From Duganella zoogloeoides (GTDB lineage Bacteria; Pseudomonadota; Gammaproteobacteria; Burkholderiales; Burkholderiaceae_D), in NCBI RefSeq assembly GCF_034479515.1, contig NZ_CP140152.1, forward strand, positions 2,418,001 to 2,482,000: 64,000 bases of DNA, in the 5' to 3' direction. Under the pieces are notes generated by a model that saw only the letters and a program-made list of their open reading frames with translations, was not told where the DNA came from and ran no database searches. The translations under genes and the position numbers were made by a program. Positions within the stretch are counted from its first letter, which is position 1. Every line of letters starts with the position of its first letter. Of this stretch, positions 25,159 through 33,726 are shown piece by piece.

Positions 25159-26354
25159 ACGACACGCTCCATGACGGCGGCCACCAGCGCCGCCGACGCC
25201 CGGTACAACGGCACATGGCCGCGCAACAGCACCTGGGCGCTGCGCCGATAGGCGGCGCTACGGATCTCGGGCAGCCCGGCCGCCATGCGCGCCACCACGG
25301 TCGCATCGAGGATGCCGGCCGGATTTTCGATGCCGACCTCCACGTCGGCAAACGCGCTGCCAAGCGACGGCACGCCGTGCGCCACCCGCTGCGCCACCGA
25401 GCCCGGCACCAGCACGGCCGCCGCCAGGCAACAACCGCCGGACACCGCCATCGACGCGTGCCCCAGTTGCGGCGTGAAGTAGCGGGTGGCGATATTGCCG
25501 CCTGCTTGCGGCGCGCCGACGATGCAAATCTTGGGGATGGTTTCGCTGCGCGCCAGCTCGTCTTCGGTCATCAGGGCGCCATCGCGCCGGCGCAAGCCCA
25601 TGCGCAAGCCCGCTGCCACCCACAGGCGCTGCAAGGTTTGCTTGAAGACCGGGTCGGCATCGAGTTCGGCGATCGATTCGTGCGCGGTCTTGCCCAGCTC
25701 GGCCGCATCGCAGATCACCATCGGCACCGCCACATCCACGCACGACACCGAATAGCCGTCGATCAGATCGACCACGCTGCCGGTGGGCAGCAGCCGACCG
25801 GTCTTGGCACCCACGGGCGATTGCATGAACAGGTCCACGGCCGGGTAGGCGCCATCGACGCCCGGTATCTCTGCGGTGACGAAGCTGCCGTCAGGCGCCG
25901 CCTGCATGCGCGAGACAGTGTTCACGCCCGTGTTGGCGTTGCGTATCCGAAGGTCCGCCGATGAAGTCACCAGGCCGCTATCGGTCGCCCACAACTGCAG
26001 GGCAGCCGACATATTGCCGCAATTAACGCTCCAGTCGATGGCGCCGTGGTTGTGCGCCAGCTGGGCCAGCGTGCTGACCAGCACATCGCCTTCCGGGTCC
26101 GGTTCGATCGCGGCGAAGAACACCTTGTTGCTGGTGGGGCTGCCGCGTCCCAGGCCGGTGATTTGCTTGTTGCGGTCGTTTTTCCCGGCCAGCGGCACGC
26201 CCATCAGGTGGCGCAGCAGTTCTTCGCGCAGTGCCAGGTCCTGCGGTGACCAGCGCTCCCACAGTACCAGCCCGGTGGAGGTGCCGCCGCGCATGTGGTG
26301 GACCGGAAATTCCAGCACACCGTGGCGTAGGCGCGGGGCGAAGGATTCATCCAT
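25155..26354 (-). CDS. PrpF-family isomerase (4-oxalomesaconate tautomerase/aconitate isomerase-like)
   Basis: This 399-residue member of the PrpF family has a two-domain epimerase-like fold. Visible family markers are HHMRGGTSTGLVL at the start, GLGRGSPTSNKVFF, and DWSVNCGNMSAAL carrying the catalytic Cys region. Relatives shift double bonds in aconitate or 4-oxalomesaconate. No prp or protocatechuate genes are adjacent, so the substrate is undecided. It is the third gene behind the Cpx-like regulators, starting three bases before the kinase stop, and may be co-transcribed with them. Confidence 0.82.
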   Translation of the reverse strand: MDESFAPRLRHGVLEFPVHHMRGGTSTGLVLWERWSPQDLALREELLRHLMGVPLAGKNDRNKQITGLGRGSPTSNKVFFAAIEPDPEGDVLVSTLAQLAHNHGAIDWSVNCGNMSAALQLWATDSGLVTSSADLRIRNANTGVNTVSRMQAAPDGSFVTAEIPGVDGAYPAVDLFMQSPVGAKTGRLLPTGSVVDLIDGYSVSCVDVAVPMVICDAAELGKTAHESIAELDADPVFKQTLQRLWVAAGLRMGLRRRDGALMTEDELARSETIPKICIVGAPQAGGNIATRYFTPQLGHASMAVSGGCCLAAAVLVPGSVAQRVAHGVPSLGSAFADVEVGIENPAGILDATVVARMAAGLPEIRSAAYRRSAQVLLRGHVPLYRASAALVAAVMERVV

Positions 26355-26357
26355 GGC

Positions 26358-27905
26358 TCAAATCGGCTTGACCGGCAAGATGATCTCCACGCACAGCCCG
26401 CCACCCTCGCGGTTGCTGGCACGGATGAAGCCGCCATGCGCTTCGATCACGTGCTGGGCAATTGCCAGGCCGAGGCCGTGGCCTTCGGTGCTGGCGTTGC
26501 TGGAGCGGAAGAAGGGCTGGAAGATGGTGTCCAGGTCGGCCGGCGCCACGCCGGGGCCACGGTCCAGCACGCGTATCGACAGGCGTTGCGCACCGGGCAG
26601 TGCCTGCACTTGCAGTTGCACCTCGCCGCCCTCGGGGCTGTGCTTGATGGCGTTGCGCACCACGTTTTCGATGGCGCGGCCCAGCAGGTCGGTCTGGCCG
26701 ATCACGATCACGTCGGCTTCGCCTTGCTGCGTGACGGTGCGCTGCTGGCTGGTCGCTTCGAAACGGGCGTCGTCGGCAATCTGGTCGATCAGGTCGGCCA
26801 TGCTGATTTCTTCCTGGCTGGCCTTGATGGCGCCCGCTTCCAGGCGGGCCAGGGTGAGCAGTTCACCGACCAGCTTGTCCATGCGTACGCTTTCGCGCTC
26901 CACCCGCTCCATCGACGCTGCCATCTTGTCAGGCTGCTGGTGGGCCAGGCCGATTGCGGCCTGCAGGCGCGCCAGTGGCGAGCGCAGTTCGTGCGAGACG
27001 TCGTGCAGCAGGCGGGTCTGGCCGTCGATCAGGCTGCGCAAGCGCGCGGTCATGCGGTCGAAGTCGCGGCCCAGGTCGTTGAGCTCGGTACCGCGCTTGC
27101 CGGTGGCATTGACAAAGCGCGGCGACAGATCGCCGCCGGCGGCAGCGTCGAACGCCTGGCGCAGCGCCTGGATCGGACGTGAAAAATACCAGGCCAGCAG
27201 GAACGAGAACAGCAGGCTGGCCAGCACGGCCGCCATCAGCGGCACCCACGGCGTGAGCGGCTGGAAGCGCGGGCCCATCGGTCCGCGCATGTCGCCGCCT
27301 GGCGGCCCGCGCAGATCGGCGCCTGGCGTTGCGCCCGGATTCATCTGGCCTCCTTGTCCACCTTGACCCGCCCGGTTCGGTTGGCCCGGCTGCTCCCAAC
27401 GCGGTGGCGGCTGGCCACCGGGCATGCCCTCGCGGCTCATGAACATGCGCACGTCGCGGTCGTTGATGCCAAGCAGTGAGCGCTCCTTGTCGTAGCCGCG
27501 CATCCGTTCGGACGACGGCAGGAACAGCAGGTAGCGGTTGCCTTGCGGATCGTAGACATGGCGCACCACGCGGCGGCGCTCCTCGTCGCGCAGCAGGGCG
27601 CGCGATTCGCGCAGCATGGCGTCGCTGACGATGCGGCCCAGCAGCTCGCGGCCGGCATCGTTGACGGCGTACACGCGGCGGCGGTCCATGTTTTCCAGCA
27701 TGCGCTTGAGCGCATTGGCGCCGCCAAATTCGAGCGTGGCGGCAGCGGAATTGATCGCCATTTCCGCCGGCGGGCTGGTGTCGATGTCGGTTTGCTCGGC
27801 CTGCTGGTTGCGGTTCTTGAGCCACACCGCGCCGCCGATGCCCACGGTGGCCGCCAGTTGCGCCAGCAGGATGCACACGAAGAACTTCCAGAACAAACGG
27901 CCCAC
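26358..27905 (-). CDS. CpxA-like sensor histidine kinase
   Basis: The 515-residue two-TM kinase has TM1 at about 8-28 and a periplasmic domain up to about 225. TM2 (about 225-250), a HAMP linker (FSRPIQALRQAFDAAAGGDL), the H-box (DVSHELRSPLARL) and the catalytic domain (NVVRNAIKHS, DRGPGV, GHGLGLAI) follow. The periplasmic domain ends in a Gly/Pro/Gln-rich stretch of about 50 residues (PGGQPPPRWEQPG through GGDMRGPMGP), which is unusual for CpxA. The start is GTG. It follows the response regulator by four bases. Its regulator, CpxR-type boxes and a Spy-like target gene make Cpx-type envelope stress sensing likely. Confidence 0.88.
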   Translation of the reverse strand: MGRLFWKFFVCILLAQLAATVGIGGAVWLKNRNQQAEQTDIDTSPPAEMAINSAAATLEFGGANALKRMLENMDRRRVYAVNDAGRELLGRIVSDAMLRESRALLRDEERRRVVRHVYDPQGNRYLLFLPSSERMRGYDKERSLLGINDRDVRMFMSREGMPGGQPPPRWEQPGQPNRAGQGGQGGQMNPGATPGADLRGPPGGDMRGPMGPRFQPLTPWVPLMAAVLASLLFSFLLAWYFSRPIQALRQAFDAAAGGDLSPRFVNATGKRGTELNDLGRDFDRMTARLRSLIDGQTRLLHDVSHELRSPLARLQAAIGLAHQQPDKMAASMERVERESVRMDKLVGELLTLARLEAGAIKASQEEISMADLIDQIADDARFEATSQQRTVTQQGEADVIVIGQTDLLGRAIENVVRNAIKHSPEGGEVQLQVQALPGAQRLSIRVLDRGPGVAPADLDTIFQPFFRSSNASTEGHGLGLAIAQHVIEAHGGFIRASNREGGGLCVEIILPVKPI

Positions 27906-27909
27906 GGGC

Positions 27910-28602
27910 TTACTCCTTGATCAGCTGATAGCCCAGGCGATACACGGTTTGCAGGCAGGAGCGGCCGTCGGCGATGGTGCCGAGCTTGTGGCGCAGGCTC
28001 GACAGGTGAACGTCGATGTTGCGGTCGAAGCGCGCCAGCGGACGGCCCAGGCCCTGTTCCGACAGGGTGTTCTTGCTGACCGGGCGGCCGGCGTTGCGGG
28101 CCAGCACTTCGAGCAGGTTGAATTCGGTGCTGGTCAGCTCCAGCTTGCCGCCGGCCCAGGTGGCGCGCCGCTGTTCCGGCCACATGGTCAGCTGGCCGAC
28201 CACGATGGCCGAGGCGTTGCCGCTATCGGCCGGCACGCTGTGGGCGCGGCGCAGGATGGCGCGGATGCGCGCGGTCAGTTCGCGCGGGGTGCACGGTTTG
28301 GCGACGTAATCGTCGGCGCCCAGTTCCAGGCCCACGATGCGGTCGGTGTCGTCGCCGCGGCCGGTCAGCATCAGGATCGGCAACTGGCTGTTGGTGCGGA
28401 TGCGGCGCAGGGTTTCCAGGCCATTCATGCGCGGCATCATGACGTCGAGGATGGCGATCGCATAGGCGCCCGTACTCGCTTCGATGGTGCCGGCCTCGCC
28501 ATCGTGCACGGCCTTGACGTCGAAACCTTCCTGTTCCAGGTATTCCTTGAACATGCCGACCAGTTCGATGTCGTCGTCTATCAGCAGTACTTTGCTCTTC
28601 AT
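27910..28602 (-). CDS. CpxR-like OmpR-family response regulator
   Basis: The 230-residue protein has a receiver domain (acidic pocket LLIDDD, phosphoacceptor Asp53 in AILDVMMPRMNG, Lys in DYVAKPC) and an OmpR-type winged helix (about 130-228, LTSTEFNLLEVLARNAGR and DVHLSSLRHKLG). It is probably the activator of the divergent Spy-like gene and of its own operon through the GTAAA-N5-GTAAA sites upstream. Confidence 0.92.
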   Translation of the reverse strand: MKSKVLLIDDDIELVGMFKEYLEQEGFDVKAVHDGEAGTIEASTGAYAIAILDVMMPRMNGLETLRRIRTNSQLPILMLTGRGDDTDRIVGLELGADDYVAKPCTPRELTARIRAILRRAHSVPADSGNASAIVVGQLTMWPEQRRATWAGGKLELTSTEFNLLEVLARNAGRPVSKNTLSEQGLGRPLARFDRNIDVHLSSLRHKLGTIADGRSCLQTVYRLGYQLIKE

Positions 28603-28665
28603 GTGCAGCGATTCTTTCTATGGGGATCGCCCATCATAACAGCCCTTGTATACGGAAAGGGGCGT

Positions 28666-28680
28666 TTTACCCCGTTTTAC
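28666..28680 (-). promoter_or_regulatory. CpxR-type box 1
   Basis: On the minus strand the sequence is GTAAA-ACGGG-GTAAA, an exact match to the known CpxR consensus GTAAA-N5-GTAAA. It lies 64 bases before the response regulator start. Confidence 0.82.
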
Positions 28681-28720
28681 AACGCGTTGCCTTTCAGAAA
28701 TTAACTGTCAAAACGGCCTC

Positions 28721-28735
28721 TTTACGCGTTTTTAC
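28721..28735 (-). promoter_or_regulatory. CpxR-type box 2
   Basis: On the minus strand the sequence is GTAAA-AACGC-GTAAA, a second exact consensus match. It lies 71 bases before the Spy-like start, and a looser CTTAC half-site follows at 28742-28746. It probably controls the Spy-like gene. Confidence 0.82.
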
Positions 28736-28805
28736 GTTGCTCTTACGTCACTTAACACCGGGCAACTAGACAATGATGGTTCCCTGAGCAACCCGAGGAT
28801 GACGC

Positions 28806-29420
28806 ATGAAAAACACCAAACAACGCTTGAACCATATCCTGCTGGCTGCCGCCGTGGCGCTGCCGCTGCTGTCCGCCGCTGGCGCCGCCCGCACCGAAGA
28901 AATCAATGGCGAGCACCCGCCTGCCATGGACGGCGGCGAGCATGGCGGTCCTGGAGGCCGCAGTGGCCCCGGTCCTGCTGGTCTGGATCGTGGTCCCGGC
29001 AATGATCCCCATGGTGCTGGCGGTCCGGGCGGCCTGCCACCCGGCTTCGGTCCAGGACCCGGCTTCGGTCCCGGCCCCGATGGACACCCACCGCTGTTCC
29101 GCGACGTGGAACTGACCGACGCCCAGGAAGACAAGATATTTGCCATCCTGCACGCGGAAAAGCCTTACCTGCGCGAACAAGCCAGGGCTGCCGCCAAGGC
29201 CGACGAAGCGCTGCGGGCGCTCGCCACTGCCGACAAGTACGACGATGCCAAGGCCGCGTCGCTGGCACAAGCGGTCGCCACGGCCGGCGCCAATATCGCG
29301 CTGCAGCACGTGCGCACCCGTCAAAAGCTGCTGGCCGTACTCACGCCGGAGCAGCGCCAGAAACAGGCCGAACAGCGTAAAGAGCGCGACGACCGCCAAT
29401 CCCGCCGTCCACGCGGCTAG
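28806..29420 (+). CDS. Spy/CpxP-like periplasmic protein with Gly/Pro-rich insert
   Basis: The 204-residue protein has a signal peptide (1-30, ending in SAAGAARTEE). A Gly/Pro-rich low-complexity stretch (about 38-95, PGPAGLDRGPGN, GFGPGPGFGPGPDG) precedes a helical domain (about 100-195) with DVELTDAQEDKIFAILH and LLAVLTPEQRQK, the two LTxxQ-type motifs of Spy/CpxP proteins. These bind unfolded periplasmic proteins, and CpxP restrains CpxA. GAGG lies ahead of the ATG. Divergence from cpxR-like genes and CpxR boxes support a feedback role. Confidence 0.85.
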   Translation: MKNTKQRLNHILLAAAVALPLLSAAGAARTEEINGEHPPAMDGGEHGGPGGRSGPGPAGLDRGPGNDPHGAGGPGGLPPGFGPGPGFGPGPDGHPPLFRDVELTDAQEDKIFAILHAEKPYLREQARAAAKADEALRALATADKYDDAKAASLAQAVATAGANIALQHVRTRQKLLAVLTPEQRQKQAEQRKERDDRQSRRPRG

Positions 29421-29489
29421 GCCAGCCTGAGCTGTCAGCAAGTCATTAATGAGTCGTACTGAGCTTTAACTTTATTTGCGGAGCATCCC

Positions 29490-30125
29490 ATGTCGATCAG
29501 TGCCATCAATTCCACCTCTGCCACCAGCGCCGCCAGCTTCCTGAGCCGTGTGGGTAGCAGCAATGCCGCCAGCAGCGCGGAAGCCGCGCGCCGGCCGCCA
29601 CCGCCTGACGGCGGCGGCCTGATCGGCGCCATTTCGGATGCCCTTGAATCGATCGGCATCAGCGACCTGTCCACCGCCGGCACCGACACCAGTACCGCCG
29701 ACACCGAAGCGGGCGCCAGCAGCGACGAAGTGGCGGATGCCCTGGGCGGCTTCCTGCAAAGCCTGATGGGGGCGCTGCACGCCCAGCACGCCAGCAGCAG
29801 CGAGGCGTCGTCCGCTTACAGCGAAGGCCAGGGGCAGGGCGGCCCGGGCAAGCTGGAAACCGACCTGCAAAGCCTGCTGTCGAAGCTGACGTCGGGGGGC
29901 AGCGAGAGTGCCGACAGCAGCGACGGCTTGAGTGACCTGGAGGCAGCATTCCAGAACCTGCTCGACAAGGTGGACACCAGCACCGCCGGCAGCGACAGCA
30001 CCAGCGGCACCAGCGGCACCAGCGGCAACGACACCAGCGCCAGGCTGGCCAGCTTCCTGCAAGCCTTGCAGTCGAAGGTGGGCAGCAGTGGCAGCAGCGG
30101 CAACCTGGTTAACACGACGGTGTAG
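29490..30125 (+). CDS. Ser/Ala/Gly-rich protein of unknown function
   Basis: The 211-residue product has no signal peptide. It contains a PPPP stretch (about 36-39), two acidic helical segments (LIGAISDALESIG, LGGFLQSLMGALHAQH; LETDLQSLLSKL) and Ser/Thr/Gly-rich linkers (TSGTSGTSGN). GGAG precedes the ATG. I do not recognise a family; N-terminal MSISAINSTSATSAA resembles the FlxA-like protein at 24775. Its composition suits a secreted or surface-associated protein, but no export signal is seen. Confidence 0.65.
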   Translation: MSISAINSTSATSAASFLSRVGSSNAASSAEAARRPPPPDGGGLIGAISDALESIGISDLSTAGTDTSTADTEAGASSDEVADALGGFLQSLMGALHAQHASSSEASSAYSEGQGQGGPGKLETDLQSLLSKLTSGGSESADSSDGLSDLEAAFQNLLDKVDTSTAGSDSTSGTSGTSGNDTSARLASFLQALQSKVGSSGSSGNLVNTTV

Positions 30126-30145
30126 CCCAACAAATCCAGCCAGCC

Positions 30146-30177
30146 AATCGCCGCGCATGCCGCCGGCGGTTTTATTT
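30146..30177 (+). terminator. Terminator after the Ser/Ala-rich gene
   Basis: An 8-bp stem with one GU pair (AATCGCCG and CGGCGGTT, 10-base loop) is followed by TTATTTCTT, 20 bases after the stop. Confidence 0.5.
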
Positions 30178-30205
30178 CTTGAATTTTCAGAGTAGAGGAG
30201 CAAGC

Positions 30206-31093
30206 ATGGACCACCATGATGACCACCACCCGCATGACCACAGCCTGGCCGCCGACCTGGCCGCCATGCTCAACCTGAGCAGCGACCGCCGCCAGACCTT
30301 GCGCTGGCTGCTGGCCGGCGCGTCGGCGCTGCCGATCCTCGGTTGCGGCGGTGGTTCGGACTCGGACACCTCGACCGGCACAACCACCACCACGCCGGCG
30401 ACCGGCACCACCACCACGCCCGTGACCACCACCACGCCGACCGGCTCGTGCTCGGTGATTCCGGAAGAAACCGGCGGCCCGTATCCGGCCGACGGCACCA
30501 ACAGCAATGCCAGTGGCGTGGTCAATGTGCTCACGCAGTCGGGCGTGGTGCGCAGCGATATCCGCAGCAGCTTCAATGGCGCCACCGGCACGGCGGCCGG
30601 CGTGCCGCTGACCATCAAGCTGCAAATCGTCAATGTAGGCGGCAGTTGCGCCACGCTGGAAGGCTTCGCCGTCTACCTGTGGCATTGCGACCGCGACGGC
30701 AACTACTCGCTGTATTCGAGCGGCGTGACAACGCAGAACTACCTGCGTGGTGTGCAGGTGAGCGACAGCAGCGGCAATGTGAGTTTTACCTCGATTTATC
30801 CGGGCTGCTATTCGGGTCGGGTGCCGCACGTGCACTTCGAGGTGTATCGCACGCTGACGGCGGCCACCAGCGCCTCGAACCGCCTCAAGACGTCGCAATT
30901 CGCATTCCCGGATGCGGCCAGCAACGCCGTGTACGCCACCGCCGGCTACAGCGCCAGCGTGCGCAATATGGCGCAGATCAGCCTGGCGACGGACAACGTG
31001 TTCAGCGACGGCGCAACGCTGCAAACGGTGACCATCACCGGCAATGTCACCGATGGCTACGTGGCGACGCTGACGGTAGGGGTCGCGGCCTGA
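30206..31093 (+). CDS. Tat/lipoprotein intradiol ring-cleavage dioxygenase-like protein
   Basis: The 295-residue protein has a His/Asp-rich N-terminus (MDHHDDHHPHDH), a twin-arginine signal (DRRQTLRWLLAGA at 27-39) and a lipobox (LPILGC, Cys47), so it is probably a Tat-exported lipoprotein. A Thr-rich linker leads to an intradiol dioxygenase domain. Candidate Fe3+ ligands are Tyr in DGNYSLY, Tyr in IYPGCYSGR, and the His-x-His in PHVHFEVY. Intradiol dioxygenases open catechol rings, but several secreted family members have unknown substrates. GAGGAG fixes the start; a longer frame from 30179 lacks this. Confidence 0.82.
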   Translation: MDHHDDHHPHDHSLAADLAAMLNLSSDRRQTLRWLLAGASALPILGCGGGSDSDTSTGTTTTTPATGTTTTPVTTTTPTGSCSVIPEETGGPYPADGTNSNASGVVNVLTQSGVVRSDIRSSFNGATGTAAGVPLTIKLQIVNVGGSCATLEGFAVYLWHCDRDGNYSLYSSGVTTQNYLRGVQVSDSSGNVSFTSIYPGCYSGRVPHVHFEVYRTLTAATSASNRLKTSQFAFPDAASNAVYATAGYSASVRNMAQISLATDNVFSDGATLQTVTITGNVTDGYVATLTVGVAA

Positions 31094-31116
31094 CGGGAGG
31101 CAGGCGTTTGCACAGG

Positions 31117-31144
31117 AATAAAGGCAGCCGAGGCTGCCTTTATT
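31117..31144. terminator. Bidirectional terminator between dioxygenase-like and YqaE genes
   Basis: A 13-bp perfect stem (AATAAAGGCAGCC and complement) with a two-base GA apex and A/T-rich flanks serves both convergent genes. Confidence 0.85.
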
Positions 31145-31146
31145 GT

Positions 31147-31338
31147 TTACCGTCCGCCCATGGCGTTGCGGATTTTCTGGTCGGTCTTGTACTGGCTCAG
31201 CGCGTACACGGCCCAGATCGCGGCGGGCAGCCAGCCGATCACCGTGACTTGCAGGATCAGGCAAATGATGCCCGCCATCGGACGACCGATGGTGAAAAAG
31301 GTGAGCCACGGCAGCAGCAGTGCAATGATCAGGCGCAT
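31147..31338 (-). CDS. yqaE: YqaE/Pmp3 family small membrane protein
   Basis: The 63-residue peptide has two TM helices separated by a Pmp3-like turn (LIIALLLPWLTFFTIG, then GIICLILQVTVIGWLPAAIWAVYAL). Pmp3 proteins influence membrane potential and salt or envelope stress tolerance. The start is the ATG giving MRLIIALL; the longer frame adds a charged segment not seen in the family. GAGAGA lies upstream. Confidence 0.88.
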   Translation of the reverse strand: MRLIIALLLPWLTFFTIGRPMAGIICLILQVTVIGWLPAAIWAVYALSQYKTDQKIRNAMGGR

Positions 31339-31410
31339 ACGTTTATCTCTCTTGGCCTGCGAACGACAGGAGCGTTCGGACAACATGTCCGTAGAGCCAA
31401 TTTAGCATAA

Positions 31411-31434
31411 AAAAAGAGCGGCCGAAGCCGCTCT
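31411..31434 (-). terminator. Terminator of the decarboxylase gene
   Basis: On the minus strand an 8-bp stem (AGAGCGGC and GCCGCTCT) with a TTCG loop is followed by seven T residues, 40 bases beyond the decarboxylase stop. Confidence 0.9.
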
Positions 31435-31473
31435 CTCTTGTGCAGTGTGAGGCAGTAAACACTGCCCGCTACA

Positions 31474-33726
31474 TCACTGTTTCACGCAATCGACGAAGTA
31501 ACCACGCTTGCCGTCCACTTCGCGTTTTACCAGGCCGTGCACATCGGTTTCGAAGCCGGGGAAGCGCTCGTTGAAATCGCGCGCGAAGCGCAGGTAATCG
31601 ACGATGGTCTTGTTGAAACGCTCGCCCGGGATCAGGAGCGGAATGCCCGGTGGGTAAGGCGTCAGCAGGATCGACGTGATGCGGCCTTCCAGGTCTTCGA
31701 TCGCCACGCGCTCGATTTCGCGGTGGGCCATCTTGGCAAATGCGTCCGACGGTTTCATGGCCGGGATCATGTCCGACAAGTACATCTCGGTGGTGAGGCG
31801 CGCCACGTCGTAGGCCTTGTAGAAGTCGTGGATCTGCTGGCACAGGTCGCGCAGGCCCATCGACTCGTAGGTCGGGTTGGCCGCCGCGAACTCTGGCAGG
31901 ATGCGCCACATAGGCTGGTTCTTGTCGTAGTCGTCCTTGAACTGCTGCAGCGCCGTCAGCAGCGTGTTCCAGCGGCCTTTGGTAATGCCGATGGTGAACA
32001 TGATGAAGAACGAATACAGGCCGCACTTCTCGATGATCACGCCGTGTTCGGCCAGGTACTTGGTGACGATCGACGCCGGAATGCCGCTGTCGGCGAACTG
32101 GCCGTCGAGCGACAGGCCCGGGTTGACGATGGTGGCCTTGATCGGGTCGAGCATATTGAAGTTGGGCGCCAGGTCGCCGAAGCCGTGCCAGTCGTCTTCC
32201 GCCTTGATCACCCAGTCTTCGCGCGAGCCGATGCCTTCTTCGGCAAACTCCTGCGGGCCCCATACCTTGAACCACCAGTCTTTGCCCCACTCGGCGTCGA
32301 TCTTCTTCATGGCGCGGCGGAAGTCCAGCGCTTCCAGGATCGATTCTTCCACCAGCGCGGTGCCGCCCGGCGCTTCCATCATGGCAGCCGCGACGTCGCA
32401 CGAAGCGATGATCGAGTACTGCGGCGACGTGGACGTGTGCATCAGGTACGCCTCGTTGAAGGCGTCGCGGTCGAGCTTGACCGACTCCGATTCACGCACC
32501 AGTACTTGCGAAGCCTGCGACAGGCCCGCGAGCAGCTTGTGGGTCGATTGGGTCGAGAAGATCATCGACTCCTTGGCGCGCGGACGGTCCTTGCCGATCG
32601 CGTGCATGTCCTTGTAAAAATCGTGGAAGGTGGCGTGCGGCAGCCAGGCTTCGTCGAAGTGCAGGGTGTCGATCTGGCCGTCGAGCAGTTCGCGCAGCGT
32701 TTCGACGTTGTACACCACCCCGTCGTAGGTCGATTGCGTGATGGTCAGGATGCGCGGCTTCTTGTTGACGGCTTCGCGCGCGAACGGGTTGGCTTCGATC
32801 TTGCGGCGGATGCTCTCCATCGAGAATTCGGCCAGCGGGATCGGGCCGATGATGCCCAGGTGATTCCGGGTAGGCATCAGGAACACGGGAATGGCGCCGC
32901 ACATGATGATCGAGTGCAGGATCGACTTGTGGCAGTTACGATCGACGACCACGATGTCGCCCGGCGCCACGGTGGAGTGCCACACCATCTTGTTCGACGT
33001 GGACGTACCGTTGGTCACGAAGTAGCAATGGTCGGCGTTGAAGATGCGCGCGGCATTGCGCTCGGATTTTGCGACAGGACCGGTGTGATCGAGCAGCTGG
33101 CCCAGTTCTTCGACGGCGTTGCAGACGTCGGCGCGCAGCATGTTCTCGCCGAAGAACTGGTGGAACATCTGGCCGATCGGGGATTTGAGGAATGCCACGC
33201 CGCCCGAGTGGCCGGGGCAGTGCCACGAGTACGAACCATCGTTGGCGTATTCCACCAGCGCGCGGAAGAACGGCGGCGCCAGGCCGTCGAGGTAGGACTT
33301 GGCTTCGCGGATAATGTGGCGCGCCACGAATTCCGGCGTGTCCTCGAACATGTGGATGAAGCCATGCAGCTCGCGCAGGATATCGTTGGGGATGTGGCGC
33401 GAAGTGCGGGTTTCGCCGTACAGGTAGATCGGGATGTCGGCGTTTTTATGGCGGATCTCTTCGACGAACGCGCGCAGCGATTTGAGCGCCACGTCGGTTT
33501 CCTCGAACGAGCCGGCGCCGAACTCCTCGTCATCGATCGACAGCACGAAGGCCGACGCGCGCGACTGCTGCTGGGCGAACTGGGACAGGTCGCCGTAGCT
33601 GGTCACGCCCACCACTTCCATGCCTTCTTTTTCCATCGCATCGGCCAGGGCACGAATGCCTAAACCGGACGTGTTCTCGGAACGGAAATCCTCGTCGATA
33701 ATGACGATGGGGAAACGAAATTTCAT
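31474..33726 (-). CDS. PLP-dependent Orn/Lys/Arg decarboxylase
   Basis: The 750-residue enzyme has an N-terminal receiver-like wing domain (about 1-130), a PLP fold-type I core and a C-terminal domain. The PLP-binding lysine is in STQSTHKLLAGLSQ; HFDEAWLPH holds the Asp that contacts the pyridine nitrogen. It removes CO2 from a basic amino acid to give a diamine or agmatine and can serve acid stress or polyamine supply. Substrate choice cannot be read reliably. No antiporter is adjacent. GGAGAC supports the chosen ATG. It has its own terminator and a 228-base leader region behind folA. Confidence 0.92.
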   Translation of the reverse strand: MKFRFPIVIIDEDFRSENTSGLGIRALADAMEKEGMEVVGVTSYGDLSQFAQQQSRASAFVLSIDDEEFGAGSFEETDVALKSLRAFVEEIRHKNADIPIYLYGETRTSRHIPNDILRELHGFIHMFEDTPEFVARHIIREAKSYLDGLAPPFFRALVEYANDGSYSWHCPGHSGGVAFLKSPIGQMFHQFFGENMLRADVCNAVEELGQLLDHTGPVAKSERNAARIFNADHCYFVTNGTSTSNKMVWHSTVAPGDIVVVDRNCHKSILHSIIMCGAIPVFLMPTRNHLGIIGPIPLAEFSMESIRRKIEANPFAREAVNKKPRILTITQSTYDGVVYNVETLRELLDGQIDTLHFDEAWLPHATFHDFYKDMHAIGKDRPRAKESMIFSTQSTHKLLAGLSQASQVLVRESESVKLDRDAFNEAYLMHTSTSPQYSIIASCDVAAAMMEAPGGTALVEESILEALDFRRAMKKIDAEWGKDWWFKVWGPQEFAEEGIGSREDWVIKAEDDWHGFGDLAPNFNMLDPIKATIVNPGLSLDGQFADSGIPASIVTKYLAEHGVIIEKCGLYSFFIMFTIGITKGRWNTLLTALQQFKDDYDKNQPMWRILPEFAAANPTYESMGLRDLCQQIHDFYKAYDVARLTTEMYLSDMIPAMKPSDAFAKMAHREIERVAIEDLEGRITSILLTPYPPGIPLLIPGERFNKTIVDYLRFARDFNERFPGFETDVHGLVKREVDGKRGYFVDCVKQ

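Noticed and set aside
31537..33663. A 708-codon plus-strand frame antisense to the decarboxylase.
   Set aside because: The minus-strand product is a clear PLP decarboxylase with an RBS and terminator; the opposite frame is a charged Arg/Val/Asp-rich shadow without domains.
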